DNA from: JAAXIE01 sp965204245
Lineage (GTDB): Bacteria > Chloroflexota > Dehalococcoidia > Lucifugimonadales > JAAXIE01
Direction of reading: 5' to 3'
Length of the DNA stretch: 64,000 nt
Assembly: GCA_965204245.1 (NCBI GenBank)
Contig: CBDBED010000008.1
Span: 1 to 64,000, forward strand
Part shown: in pieces, positions 24,604-32,706 of the stretch
How the letters are laid out: each line of letters opens with the position of its first letter
Numbering within the stretch: the first letter of the stretch is position 1
Notes under the pieces: generated by a model
The model's database searches: none
The model's input: the letters and a program-made list of their open reading frames with translations, nothing else
Told to the model about the DNA's origin: nothing
Program-made: the position numbers and the translations under genes

Positions 24604-25665
24604 CTAGCTGGGTAACTGATAACCCGGGGCCTTCAGGCAGGCTACCCAGTGCTCCGGCTCAATCTCCTGCAACTCCATGTCGTACTGCGAGCAGCGGTCT
24701 TCCGCCACCGGACAGCGCGGATGGAAGTGGCAACCCGTCGGCGGGTTCAGAGGAGACGGAACCTCGCCGGTCAGGATGATCTCTTCCCGCTGCAGGTCGG
24801 GATGGTCCGGCAGAGCCGCCGATATCAGTGCCTTGGTGTAAGGGTGCACGGGGTTGTCGAACAACCTGCGGGCGTCGGCAATCTCCACCAATCGACCGAG
24901 ATACATTACTGCCACACGGTGACACATGTATCGCAGCGTAGCCAAGTTGTGCGCGATGAGCATGTAGCTGACTTGGTATTCCGACTGGAGGTCCTTGAGC
25001 AAGTTCATGATCTGGGCGCGAATGGACACGTCCAGAGCGGAAACAGGCTCGTCCAGCACGATGATATCGGGGTTCAGGGCTAGGGACCGGGCGATGGCCA
25101 GCCTCTGACGCTGTCCCCCGCTGAACTCATGGGGATAGAAGTTGCCGTGATACTCGCTCAGGCCCACATCCATGAGGAGCTTGTTGACCCTGTCGCGTAT
25201 TTCGTCGCGAGAGAGACTCCAGTTGACCACCATGGGCTCGGCGATGATGTGCTTGACGCGCATGCGTGGGTTCAGGGAGCTCCAAGGGTCTTGGAACACG
25301 GCCTGCACAGAGCGCCGGTATTCTTTGCGCAAGTCAGGGGGAGCCTTCTTGTGGATGGCCTGACCGTGGAACTGGATTTCTCCTTCAGTTGGTTCCTCGA
25401 GCATTAAAACCATCTTGGCAGTGGTGCTCTTTCCGCAACCGGATTCGCCCACCACACCGAGGGTTTCTCCACGCCTCAATCCGAAGGTGATGCCGTCGAC
25501 TGCCTTGAGGTGTCCCAGAATCTTGGTGATGATTATGCCCTTGGTGACGGGGAAATGTTTTTTGAGTCCCGCCACCTGAAGGACTATGTCTTCCTCTCGG
25601 TCCACACTCGCTTGGTAGGCACTATTGAATTGAAGCGCTTCAGGTTGCCGTGTTTCGGTGGTCAT
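24604..25665 (-). CDS. Dpp/Opp-type ABC transporter ATP-binding protein (DppF-like)
   Basis: Start ATG 25665, four-base overlap (ATGA) with the stop of the previous ATPase gene, and GGAGG eight bases upstream. The 353-residue protein has Walker A GESGCGKST, the signature FSGGQRQRLAIARSLALNPDIIVLDEPVSALDVS split across residues about 175-210, and the C-terminal oligopeptide-transport extension with Cys (GCHFHPRCPVAEDRC). It energises uptake of peptides or related solutes together with the other three proteins of this operon. Confidence 0.94.
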   Translation of the reverse strand: MTTETRQPEALQFNSAYQASVDREEDIVLQVAGLKKHFPVTKGIIITKILGHLKAVDGITFGLRRGETLGVVGESGCGKSTTAKMVLMLEEPTEGEIQFHGQAIHKKAPPDLRKEYRRSVQAVFQDPWSSLNPRMRVKHIIAEPMVVNWSLSRDEIRDRVNKLLMDVGLSEYHGNFYPHEFSGGQRQRLAIARSLALNPDIIVLDEPVSALDVSIRAQIMNLLKDLQSEYQVSYMLIAHNLATLRYMCHRVAVMYLGRLVEIADARRLFDNPVHPYTKALISAALPDHPDLQREEIILTGEVPSPLNPPTGCHFHPRCPVAEDRCSQYDMELQEIEPEHWVACLKAPGYQLPS

Positions 25666-26648
25666 TCTTCCATCCTCCAGCATCTGACGGAGTGGCCTTC
25701 ATTCAGTGTGTAGGTTGGCGGGTATTCTTCCGTGCACTTGTCCATGGCATATCTGCAGCGGGGGACAAAGGGGCACCCCACGGGGAGGTCATGCAATGCA
25801 GGAGGTTGTCCCGGGATTGAATCTAGCCGTTCAACGTCTACGTCGAGACGAGGTAGCGAACCCAGGAGTGCCTCAGTATAAGGATGCCGTGGGTTATAGA
25901 AGATGTCTCGTACGCTGCCGGTCTCCACTATGCGTCCTGCGTACATCACGGCGACCTTGTCGCACATTTTGGCGACAATGCCTAGGTCGTGGGTGATGAA
26001 GACTATAGCGGTATCTAGTTCTTCTTGGATGTCCTTGAGGAGCTTCAGATACTGGGCTTGCACCGTGGCGTCCAGTGACGTGGTGGGCTCGTCAGCGATG
26101 AGCACCTTGGGCTCGCAGGAGATGCTGATGGCCCCGACTACACGTTGGCGCATACCACCGCTCAACTGGTGAGGGTAGTCTTTGATACGGGCTTCGGCCG
26201 CCGGGATTCTTACTTGGCGGAGAACGTTGATGATGCGGTCAAGCAGGCTGTTGCCTTGTAACTTCTGGTGGATGTGAATCGCTTCTCCCACTTGGCTGCC
26301 CACTTGGAACACCGGGTTGAGGGAGGTCATGGGGTCCTGCAGGATCATGGCGATCTTGCTGCCTCGCACCTTCACCATGTCCAGTTCGCTGAGCTCCAAA
26401 ATATCCTCGCCATCGAGGATTATCCTGCCCCCGACTATTTCACCCGGCGGCATGGGAACGAGCCGCATCAGCGACAGGACCGTGACCGACTTCCCCGATC
26501 CTGACTCGCCCACGATACCCATAGTTTCGCCGCGCTTAAGCGAGAAGCTGACGCCGTCCACGGCTTTAACCGTTCCGAATTTGGTGCGAAAGTGGGTTTG
26601 GAGGTCCTGTACGTCCAGGACTGTTTCTTTCTGTTCGAGAGTAGTCAA
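25662..26648 (-). CDS. Dpp/Opp-type ABC transporter ATP-binding protein (DppD-like)
   Basis: Start is uncertain: TTG 26648 has GAGGTGA before it and begins at the family N-terminus (TTLEQKETVLDVQDLQTHF); a GTG at 26693 is in frame too. Walker A GESGSGKS, signature QLSGGMRQRVVGAISIS, Walker B VLIADEPTTSLDATVQ, and the C-terminal CPFVPRCRYAMDKC block mark it as the second ATPase of an oligopeptide transporter. It pairs with the downstream DppF-like protein. Confidence 0.93.
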   Translation of the reverse strand: MTTLEQKETVLDVQDLQTHFRTKFGTVKAVDGVSFSLKRGETMGIVGESGSGKSVTVLSLMRLVPMPPGEIVGGRIILDGEDILELSELDMVKVRGSKIAMILQDPMTSLNPVFQVGSQVGEAIHIHQKLQGNSLLDRIINVLRQVRIPAAEARIKDYPHQLSGGMRQRVVGAISISCEPKVLIADEPTTSLDATVQAQYLKLLKDIQEELDTAIVFITHDLGIVAKMCDKVAVMYAGRIVETGSVRDIFYNPRHPYTEALLGSLPRLDVDVERLDSIPGQPPALHDLPVGCPFVPRCRYAMDKCTEEYPPTYTLNEGHSVRCWRMEE

Positions 26649-26735
26649 TGGCTCACCTCTACCCACAGCAAGCCATCTGGAATATCCTCCCACTCCAGAT
26701 GGACCCGCTGTGAGATGCTAGTTGGGCTTATGGGC

Positions 26736-28208
26736 TTACTCGATGTTACGAAGCCTCGGGTCCAGGGCATCCCGAATCCAGTCACCTAGCAGGTTGAAGG
26801 CCAGCACCGTCAGGAGCAATGCCACGCCAGGCATGGTGCTCACCCACCAAGCAGTACGCAGGAAGTTCCGGCCCTCGGATACCATCGAGCCCCAAGCGGG
26901 GGTGGGAGGCGGAACGCCGGCGCCAAGGAAGCTGAGGATGGACTCGAGCAGGATGACCACGCTCACCTGGAGGGTTGCGACCACTATCACTGTGTTCAGC
27001 ACGCCCGGCAGCAGGTGGGCGACGAGTATCCGCACAGTGGAGCAGCCCGATATGCGGGCCAACGCCACATAGTCCATGGTCTTGAGGCGCAGCACCTCAC
27101 CGCGCACCTGTCGCGCGAATCTCGTCCATATAAAGAGCGAGAGCACACTGGCGATGAGGTGGACCTCCTTCTGTGGCAAGAACGGGATGTGGAATTCTCC
27201 CACAGCCACCACCAGCACAAGTGCTACGAGCACCAGCGGCAATGCTAGGATGATGTCCACTGCCCTCATTATTATCTCGTCGATCCAACCGCCGAAGTAG
27301 CCGGAAATGAGGCCGAGGGCTACACCGACGATTCCGCCGACTATGAGGGTCACGGCAGCCACGATCAACGAGATGCGCGCGCCCCAGATGATGCGGCTGA
27401 GGAGGTCACGTCCCTGTGGGTCGGTGCCCAGAGGGAAGGTGCCTACGCCCGCGGGACGTCTTACTTCCTGCACTATCAGGGGGTCTGCCCGTTGGACGCG
27501 CACCAGAGTTGAGCCGCTGGATGCGATGGAAACGTCCATTCCCAAGGCTTCCGTGCTTTCTACCTGAGCGCGGGTCAGCGGGTTCCCGGACAGGTCGAAG
27601 AGGGTACCCTCGTCGGCCAGTTTCACCGCGTCGCTTTGGGCGATTTGCAGATCAGGATTGGCCACCACGGCATAAATCTGCTTGATGGACGGACGCGATA
27701 GCTCTTCTACTTCAGCGGCTGTTAGAACTGTATCGTCGAAGGGCGCCAAGAGGCTGCCTGCTGCAGCCAACTCAACGGCATCACCCACCCTCTCCCCGGT
27801 TTCAAGGTTGAGGACGGCCCCATCCACGATCTCAGCATCCAGCGAGAGATATATGGCCGATTGAGGCAGGGGATTGCCATTGGTATCGAGGATCTTCTCT
27901 GAAGTGGCGAGGTTGCTCGCCTTTTGCAGGGATATCTGCGTCTGCTCGTCCTGAGGAATCCCCGGCACGACCACCTTGGTGACCGTCAGCGGCCCCATCC
28001 AGAAGGGGGGCGTGTTCTTATCATCGAGGTCGCCGATCTTGGGGTCGTGACGGTCAATCAGCGGAGCGATGAACGCCGTTATCACCAAGAGCGCCAGCAC
28101 CAGGATGGAGAAGATCAGCAATACACGACGCGAGAACCATCGCAACGCATTGCGCACTGAGGCAACCGAGACTCGTGGCTGCGAAACTGCTACTGGAAGG
28201 CCAGCCAT
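26736..28208 (-). CDS. Dpp/Opp-type ABC permease (DppC-like) with a large extracytoplasmic insert
   Basis: 490 residues, against about 290-300 for the family. TM1 is at about 28-50; the transport core starts again at GTDPQGRDLLSRIIWGARISL (about 261) with the EAA-like loop ARISGCSTVRILVAHLLPG. Between them about 180 residues are inserted. The insert contains three degenerate repeats: LATSEKILDTNGNPLPQSA, LAAAGSLLAP...VLTAAEV and LADEGTLFDLSGNPLTRAQV. It should face outside the membrane and may contact the binding protein or substrate. AGGAGG precedes the ATG. The repeat function is unknown. Confidence 0.9.
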   Translation of the reverse strand: MAGLPVAVSQPRVSVASVRNALRWFSRRVLLIFSILVLALLVITAFIAPLIDRHDPKIGDLDDKNTPPFWMGPLTVTKVVVPGIPQDEQTQISLQKASNLATSEKILDTNGNPLPQSAIYLSLDAEIVDGAVLNLETGERVGDAVELAAAGSLLAPFDDTVLTAAEVEELSRPSIKQIYAVVANPDLQIAQSDAVKLADEGTLFDLSGNPLTRAQVESTEALGMDVSIASSGSTLVRVQRADPLIVQEVRRPAGVGTFPLGTDPQGRDLLSRIIWGARISLIVAAVTLIVGGIVGVALGLISGYFGGWIDEIIMRAVDIILALPLVLVALVLVVAVGEFHIPFLPQKEVHLIASVLSLFIWTRFARQVRGEVLRLKTMDYVALARISGCSTVRILVAHLLPGVLNTVIVVATLQVSVVILLESILSFLGAGVPPPTPAWGSMVSEGRNFLRTAWWVSTMPGVALLLTVLAFNLLGDWIRDALDPRLRNIE

Positions 28209-28227
28209 CTTCTACCTCCTGGGCGTT

Positions 28228-29145
28228 CTAGGAGTACCGAATTCGGGGATCGATATAGGCATAGGCCACGTCTACAACGAAGTTGGTGAACAGGTATATG
28301 ACCGCGAACACCATCACGATGCCCTGCAGCGTGGGGTAGTCAGACTTTTGCAGGGAGGTAAAGGCCAGCATGCCCATACCGGGCCACTGGAATACTGTTT
28401 CGGCCACCACTGAGCCCGTGATCAAGAAGCCCAGAGTGATGCCCACGAAGGTGAGTGGCGGTATGAGGGCGTTGCGCAGCGCATGCTTCCAGATTACCCG
28501 GCTGGGGGACACCCCCTTGGCCCGGGCCATCTTGATGTACTCCGAATCGAGCACGTCCAGCATCGCGGAGCGTACCAGCCTCATGTTCGCTGCCACGAAG
28601 AACCACCCTAGGGTGATTGCGGGCAGAATGAAGCTGTTCCAGTCATGCCGTCCCGATGGCGGGACCCAGTCCAGCTTCACTGCGAAGAAGAAGATCATCA
28701 TGATGCCCAGCCAGAACGGGGGCATCGATTGCCCAAGCAGGGCGACGATCTTCCCGACATGGTCCCATAAACTGTTTCTCTTGATGGAAGACAGGATACC
28801 CAGTGGGAAGCCTAACACCAAGGAAAAGATGAAGGCGGCCACTCCCAACTGGAAGGTAGCTGGGAACCGCTCCTTGATCAGGTCCATCACCGGCCGATGG
28901 TCGTTGATGGCTTCACCGAAATTCAGAGTGAAAGCGTCCCTGAGGAAGATGAGGTACTGGACTCCGTATGGCTTGTTCAGACCCAGTCTCTCTCCCAGCT
29001 CTTCCCACTGCTCCGGGCCGGCGTAGTCATCCAGCATGAGGGAACGCGGGTCGCCCGTAAGCCGGGCCAGAGCGAAGACAATAAACGATATGACGAATAG
29101 GGAGATGATGGATACGATGAACCTTCGGACTATAAATTTTTGCAT
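28228..29145 (-). CDS. Dpp/Opp-type ABC permease (DppB-like)
   Basis: 305 residues with six hydrophobic segments and the N-terminal FIVRRFIVSIISLFVISFIVF, MLDDYAGPEQWEELGERLGL, and the loop MARAKGVSPSRVIWKHALRNALIPP that couples permease to ATPase. It starts the transporter operon (B, C, D, F order) with AGGAGGAGAGG before the ATG. No gene for the periplasmic binding protein lies in the operon or next to it, so the substrate cannot be inferred. Confidence 0.94.
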   Translation of the reverse strand: MQKFIVRRFIVSIISLFVISFIVFALARLTGDPRSLMLDDYAGPEQWEELGERLGLNKPYGVQYLIFLRDAFTLNFGEAINDHRPVMDLIKERFPATFQLGVAAFIFSLVLGFPLGILSSIKRNSLWDHVGKIVALLGQSMPPFWLGIMMIFFFAVKLDWVPPSGRHDWNSFILPAITLGWFFVAANMRLVRSAMLDVLDSEYIKMARAKGVSPSRVIWKHALRNALIPPLTFVGITLGFLITGSVVAETVFQWPGMGMLAFTSLQKSDYPTLQGIVMVFAVIYLFTNFVVDVAYAYIDPRIRYS

Positions 29146-29236
29146 CCTCTCCTCCTAGATCCTGCTTGTGGCTCTGGCCTCAACTATATTGGATTGGCGA
29201 GGCCCCTTGGTTCCTAGACCTTCACGTTATTGGGTC

Positions 29237-29890
29237 CTAGTCTACTGTCACTGTGGTGGCGTCCATCGCCATGGCGTTGGCCATGGATGCCCCTGTCGCT
29301 GCCGAATATTTAGAGTCTCCTAATCTACTGGACGAATGGTCGAGTTCACCTGATCCTAGAACAAGGAAGGGGGCTCTAGGCAACCTCCATATTCGTTGGC
29401 TCACTATACCTAGGATAGTGCCGATAAGCAGAGCACCCGCCATGGCTCCCGACGCAGTGTAGCCAAACACGCTATTGTCGGGTTGGGTACAACAGGGTGT
29501 ATCTACGTTCAGCCCCCAGTGGTATCCCAGATAGGCGCCAATTATGCCCGCCGCCGAGATTGCCACGAAAAGGGATATTGTCGCCACAGCAGGTCGTGGG
29601 GTTGTCCCCAAGAGCCAGGCTATCGAGGCTCCAGTGGCGGCCAAAACGCCCGCCCCGCCCATGATGCTCCAGAACCAGAAATGCCAGTCGGTGGGTGAAG
29701 CGAACATTACGAAGGATCCCCAGCCCAAGAGTACGCCTAACAGCCCCAATGGCATCGAGAGAATAATGCCAAAGAACTCTCTACCCAGGTAGCCGACTAG
29801 GGTGTAAGTAATACCCAACTCTTGCCTCAGTAAGTCCGGTGCCGGCGTCTTGTCGCTAGAATCCTTGAGGAAAATGCGAAGGCGGAACAC
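29237..29890 (-). CDS. Hypothetical membrane protein
   Basis: 217 residues with four probable membrane segments (about 40-62, 70-92, 100-122, 142-163), rich in Gly and Ala, e.g. IMGGAGVLAATGASIAWLL and GAMAGALLIGTILGIV. It has a cytoplasmic charged start (LRIFLKDSSDKTP) and a Ser/Ala/Met/Thr-rich C-terminal tail. The GTG start at 29890 has a distant GGGAGG. No family recognised. It is transcribed in the same direction as the transporter and lies 91 bases upstream of it, but there is no sign that it belongs to that system. Confidence 0.5.
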   Translation of the reverse strand: MFRLRIFLKDSSDKTPAPDLLRQELGITYTLVGYLGREFFGIILSMPLGLLGVLLGWGSFVMFASPTDWHFWFWSIMGGAGVLAATGASIAWLLGTTPRPAVATISLFVAISAAGIIGAYLGYHWGLNVDTPCCTQPDNSVFGYTASGAMAGALLIGTILGIVSQRIWRLPRAPFLVLGSGELDHSSSRLGDSKYSAATGASMANAMAMDATTVTVD

Positions 29891-30391
29891 TCTAGAGGGA
29901 GCCTCCCAACTTCCCCTTCAAGGCTACTCGCGTTACTCAGTATGCCGTCCGTCCTCCTCTAGTTACGAAACCGGGCAGTTGCGAAACCAAGTCATTTTAA
30001 GAGGCACCTGGGCTAGGCCCGCTCATTTGTTAACTACTAGTCTTAGGGCTATACGGGTTCCGCCCCACACTAGGCGGGCGGATTGGCGGGAAGCCTATCA
30101 TGCCACTAGGTGCCTGTCAATTAGGTGAGCACCCAAAATTGCGCGTCACACAGAGTCAATTTCCGTAGCTATTCCCTACGATACACCCTCCCAATCGCGG
30201 GGCCGGTCGTTAGTATCACCCAAGCATGGCCCACATGCCGTACTTGGTCTCAGTGGGAATGTTGCAAACTATTACACATAAGGGTTTGCAGCATAGCGTT
30301 GTCTACTGCGAAGAGCACGAGTTCCGATGAGGGTTTCTTGGCATTGGAGGAAGTGGGTAGCCGGAATGAATTGTGTGCTTGGTCCCATGCT
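29891..30391. other. Intergenic stretch, no gene supported
   Basis: About 500 bases of lower-complexity, AT-richer sequence than its surroundings. Open frames here (for example 30125-30460 +) have unlike codon use and no family match. No tRNA cloverleaf or terminator was found. It may be a worn-out gene remnant. Confidence 0.4.
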
Positions 30392-30420
30392 TTGACATGG
30401 CTCTTCCTTGCCCGTACCTT
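30392..30420 (+). promoter_or_regulatory. Promoter for the Gfo/Idh oxidoreductase
   Basis: Perfect TTGACA, 17 bases, TACCTT, 37 bases before the TTG start. Confidence 0.6.
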
Positions 30421-30456
30421 TCGCACCATAGTTCGTACCTTAGGTGGAGGTGAAGA

Positions 30457-31494
30457 TTGAGCGTCGGATGGGGGTTCATAGGTACAGGGAGGCACCCCGA
30501 CACCAAGGTCGCGCCGGCAATGGCCAGCCTAGGTGGCAATCTGGCAGCAGCTTACAGCCGCGATATCGGCAGGGCCGAAGATTTTGCCGAGCGCCACGTC
30601 GTTTCTGCCGCGTACGATTCCGTCGATAGCCTGCTACAAGACCCTCGAGTAGACGCCGTCTTCATCTCAACTCCCAACAGCCTGCACGCGGAACATACCA
30701 TCGCTGCGGCCCAAGCCGGCAAACACGTGCTCGTGGAAAAGCCCATGGCCGTGACCGTCTCTGAAGCCGAGGAAATGGTGGATGCCTGTCGACTTGCAGG
30801 TGTCACTTTGGGCGTTGCATTCCAGCTTCGTACCCACCCCGCTCATCAGGAGATGCGGAGGCTTGTGCAGGACGGCGCAATGGGGATCATACCCATGGCC
30901 CAAGCCCAGTGGGGCACAAGGGCAGTGAGAGGCGTCACTGAGGTCCCTGCCCGCACTGGCCTTAGTTCCTGGTGGGACGAGCCAGCCCTCATCGGCGGCG
31001 CATCCACAATGATGGGCACAGGAGTCCATGCCATTGACCTGCTCCATTTCATCCTAGGTCAGCCGGTGGTGGAAGTTGCCGCCATCAGCGATGGTCAGAC
31101 TGCCGGGAAGCCCTTGGAACAGACCGCGGCCGTCTCACTCCGGTTTCACGACGGCACCATAGGGACGATGTGTTGCGGGCGGCGCATGCCCGACTCCCGG
31201 AACGACGCAGTGGTTTATGGCACTTCAGGGCGTGCCATTGCCTCGGACTCCCTGTGGGAAGCCTTGCAGGGTAGTTTGGAGGTGGTGAGCGACTCGGTTA
31301 ATCTCACTCGCACGTATGATCCCGACCCGCTTGGGCTCTTCCGGTTGCAGACGCAAGCCTTCCAGTCAGCCATAGAAACGGGTGGGGAACCTCCTGCAAC
31401 CGGCCTTGATGGCCTGCGAGTGGTGCAAGTCACGAGTGCGATGATCCAGTCCGCTACCACGGGCAGGACAGTGAGAATGGACCCTGCTACCTAG
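30457..31494 (+). CDS. Gfo/Idh/MocA-family oxidoreductase
   Basis: 345 residues from a TTG preceded by GGAGGTGAAGA. The Rossmann start VGWGFIGTGRHPDTKV, then DAVFISTPNSLHAEHTIAAAQAGKHVLVEKPMAVT is the hallmark EKP motif (Lys involved in catalysis), and GTGVHAIDLLHFILG supplies the conserved D/H pair. These enzymes oxidise or reduce sugars, inositols and related polyols with NAD(P). The exact substrate cannot be predicted and no sugar-pathway partner adjoins it. Confidence 0.93.
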   Translation: MSVGWGFIGTGRHPDTKVAPAMASLGGNLAAAYSRDIGRAEDFAERHVVSAAYDSVDSLLQDPRVDAVFISTPNSLHAEHTIAAAQAGKHVLVEKPMAVTVSEAEEMVDACRLAGVTLGVAFQLRTHPAHQEMRRLVQDGAMGIIPMAQAQWGTRAVRGVTEVPARTGLSSWWDEPALIGGASTMMGTGVHAIDLLHFILGQPVVEVAAISDGQTAGKPLEQTAAVSLRFHDGTIGTMCCGRRMPDSRNDAVVYGTSGRAIASDSLWEALQGSLEVVSDSVNLTRTYDPDPLGLFRLQTQAFQSAIETGGEPPATGLDGLRVVQVTSAMIQSATTGRTVRMDPAT

Positions 31495-31525
31495 AGTCGT
31501 CGCTATCCGGGTCGGCAAACTACTT

Positions 31526-31873
31526 CTATCGCCGCACCAGTCTCTGAGATGCCTGCTCCACAATGAGTCCAAAAGCCTGCAGCGTGGTCGCTCCCAGCAG
31601 ATAGAGGCCTTCCGGACCGAACGCCACCGGGCATGGTAGTTCGCGCCCGTCAACCAGCAAGTGGGCAGTGCCGAAGTCGTAATAGGCCTCTGCCCCGTTG
31701 ATGTCGAACCGACGCCCATATTCCCAGACCTCTACTCCGAGGCGGGACAGCAGTGATGCCGGGAACATGGAGTAGGTGAGTCCAGGGTCGACAGCCGCCG
31801 TCACCCGTTCCATAGGGCCCCGGGTATCTCTCCGCACACCTACTTCAACTGTGATATTCGTCATCTTCTTCAC
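31526..31873 (-). CDS. Retropepsin-like aspartic-protease-fold protein
   Basis: 115 residues. AAVDPGLTYSMFPASLLSRLGVEV matches the DTGAT loop of retroviral-type aspartyl proteases, but the Thr of D-T-G is Pro here (VDPG); the late LLGATTLQAFGLIVE block is the matching second half. Single-lobe bacterial members of this fold act as dimers. The altered loop may mean a non-proteolytic role. Start is ATG 31873 (a second in-frame ATG is 9 bases later). It lies between divergent or convergent unrelated genes. Confidence 0.75.
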   Translation of the reverse strand: MKKMTNITVEVGVRRDTRGPMERVTAAVDPGLTYSMFPASLLSRLGVEVWEYGRRFDINGAEAYYDFGTAHLLVDGRELPCPVAFGPEGLYLLGATTLQAFGLIVEQASQRLVRR

Positions 31874-31961
31874 TGCTCGAGAAGCTTTGCCGGTTGTGCC
31901 CTTGCCGGTTATGCCTTCTCAGTGCCTCATGAGCTGTTCAACGTTCCTTTGGAGATGTGCC

Positions 31962-32004
31962 AAAAAAAGAGGGCTCCTTCTGAAGGGAGCCCTCTTTGTT
32001 TTTC
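31962..32004. terminator. Bidirectional rho-independent terminator
   Basis: Stem AAAGAGGGCTCC (31966-31977) pairs with GGAGCCCTCTTT (31986-31997) around an 8-base loop, with A7 on one side and TTTGTTTTTCC on the other. It ends the Fe-S carrier gene transcribed from the right. Confidence 0.9.
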
Positions 32005-32023
32005 CTCAAGCGTTGTTTAGTGG

Positions 32024-32365
32024 CTATTGCCCGCCACAACCTCCGTTGCCACAGGCACACCCGCCGCCGCATCCACCGGAAGAGAAGTTGGGATTGCTGA
32101 TGACGAATCCCGCCCGGGGGAAGTCTTCCATGTAGTCGATAGTAGCTTCATCCAGGAAAGGAGCACTGTCCTCGTCCACTAGGAAGCTCAGGCCGTCCAT
32201 GGTCATCACGGTGTCACCCTGCTGCGACTCCCGCTCCATCGACATCATGTACTGGATTCCGCCAGTCTCGCCCGGCACGGCAATGACTCGCAGCGAAGCC
32301 TGCGACTCTCCGTTTTCCTCCAGGACCTCTTTCAACTTCTCAACGGCCTCAGTCGTTACGATCAT
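32024..32365 (-). CDS. A-type iron-sulfur carrier-like protein (HesB/IscA/ErpA family)
   Basis: 113 residues. ITTEAVEKLKEVL-type start, RVIAVPGETGGIQYMMSMER, DGLSFLVDEDSAPFLDEATIDYMED and a C-terminal FVISNPNFSSGGCGGGC. Typical family members hold a cluster with one Cys in GxCxG (here GETGG, so the Cys is lost) and a CGC near the end. Here the end is instead a Gly/Cys-rich GGCGGGCACGNGGCGG tail with four Cys. Cluster binding would therefore have to rely on the tail alone. A terminator follows; the ribosome site is AAAGAGG. Confidence 0.8.
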   Translation of the reverse strand: MIVTTEAVEKLKEVLEENGESQASLRVIAVPGETGGIQYMMSMERESQQGDTVMTMDGLSFLVDEDSAPFLDEATIDYMEDFPRAGFVISNPNFSSGGCGGGCACGNGGCGGQ

Positions 32366-32658
32366 CCCAATTCCTCTTTCCGCCGCCGGTCCACGCAGGC
32401 AGCCTCAGTCGATGCTAGCACCTACGCACGATGAGAGTCAATGGTCATGCCGGACAACGCGACCGGAAGCAGTTCCTCAGAAGTTAAGGGGGGGATTTTG
32501 TTCAGAGACCAAGAGTAGAAAACTCGCAAAATGCCTGATTGCGTGCATGGGCATACATAACTTTCGTCGCCTTACTATCAACCATCGCAGGCCGAGGCAG
32601 GCGAATTTGCGTCACACGACACCTTTGAGGCGTTCACTTTGTCGCAATCCACGCATCC
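32366..32658. other. Intergenic stretch, no gene supported
   Basis: About 290 bases between divergent genes. Beyond the meaB promoter at its right end I see no clear structure; frames through it are without family resemblance. Confidence 0.4.
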
Positions 32659-32686
32659 TTGACATCTGCTTTAGGTGCGATGCTAG
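32659..32686 (+). promoter_or_regulatory. Promoter for meaB
   Basis: Perfect TTGACA, 16 bases, TGCTAG. Start codon candidates follow within 20-50 bases, so the leader is short. Confidence 0.5.
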
Positions 32687-32706
32687 AGTCGTGCGAGTCC
32701 GAACTG

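Noticed and set aside
30125..30460. 111-codon frame upstream of the Gfo/Idh gene
   Set aside because: Codon use and composition are unlike neighbours, no motif is recognised, and it overlaps the promoter and start of the real gene.
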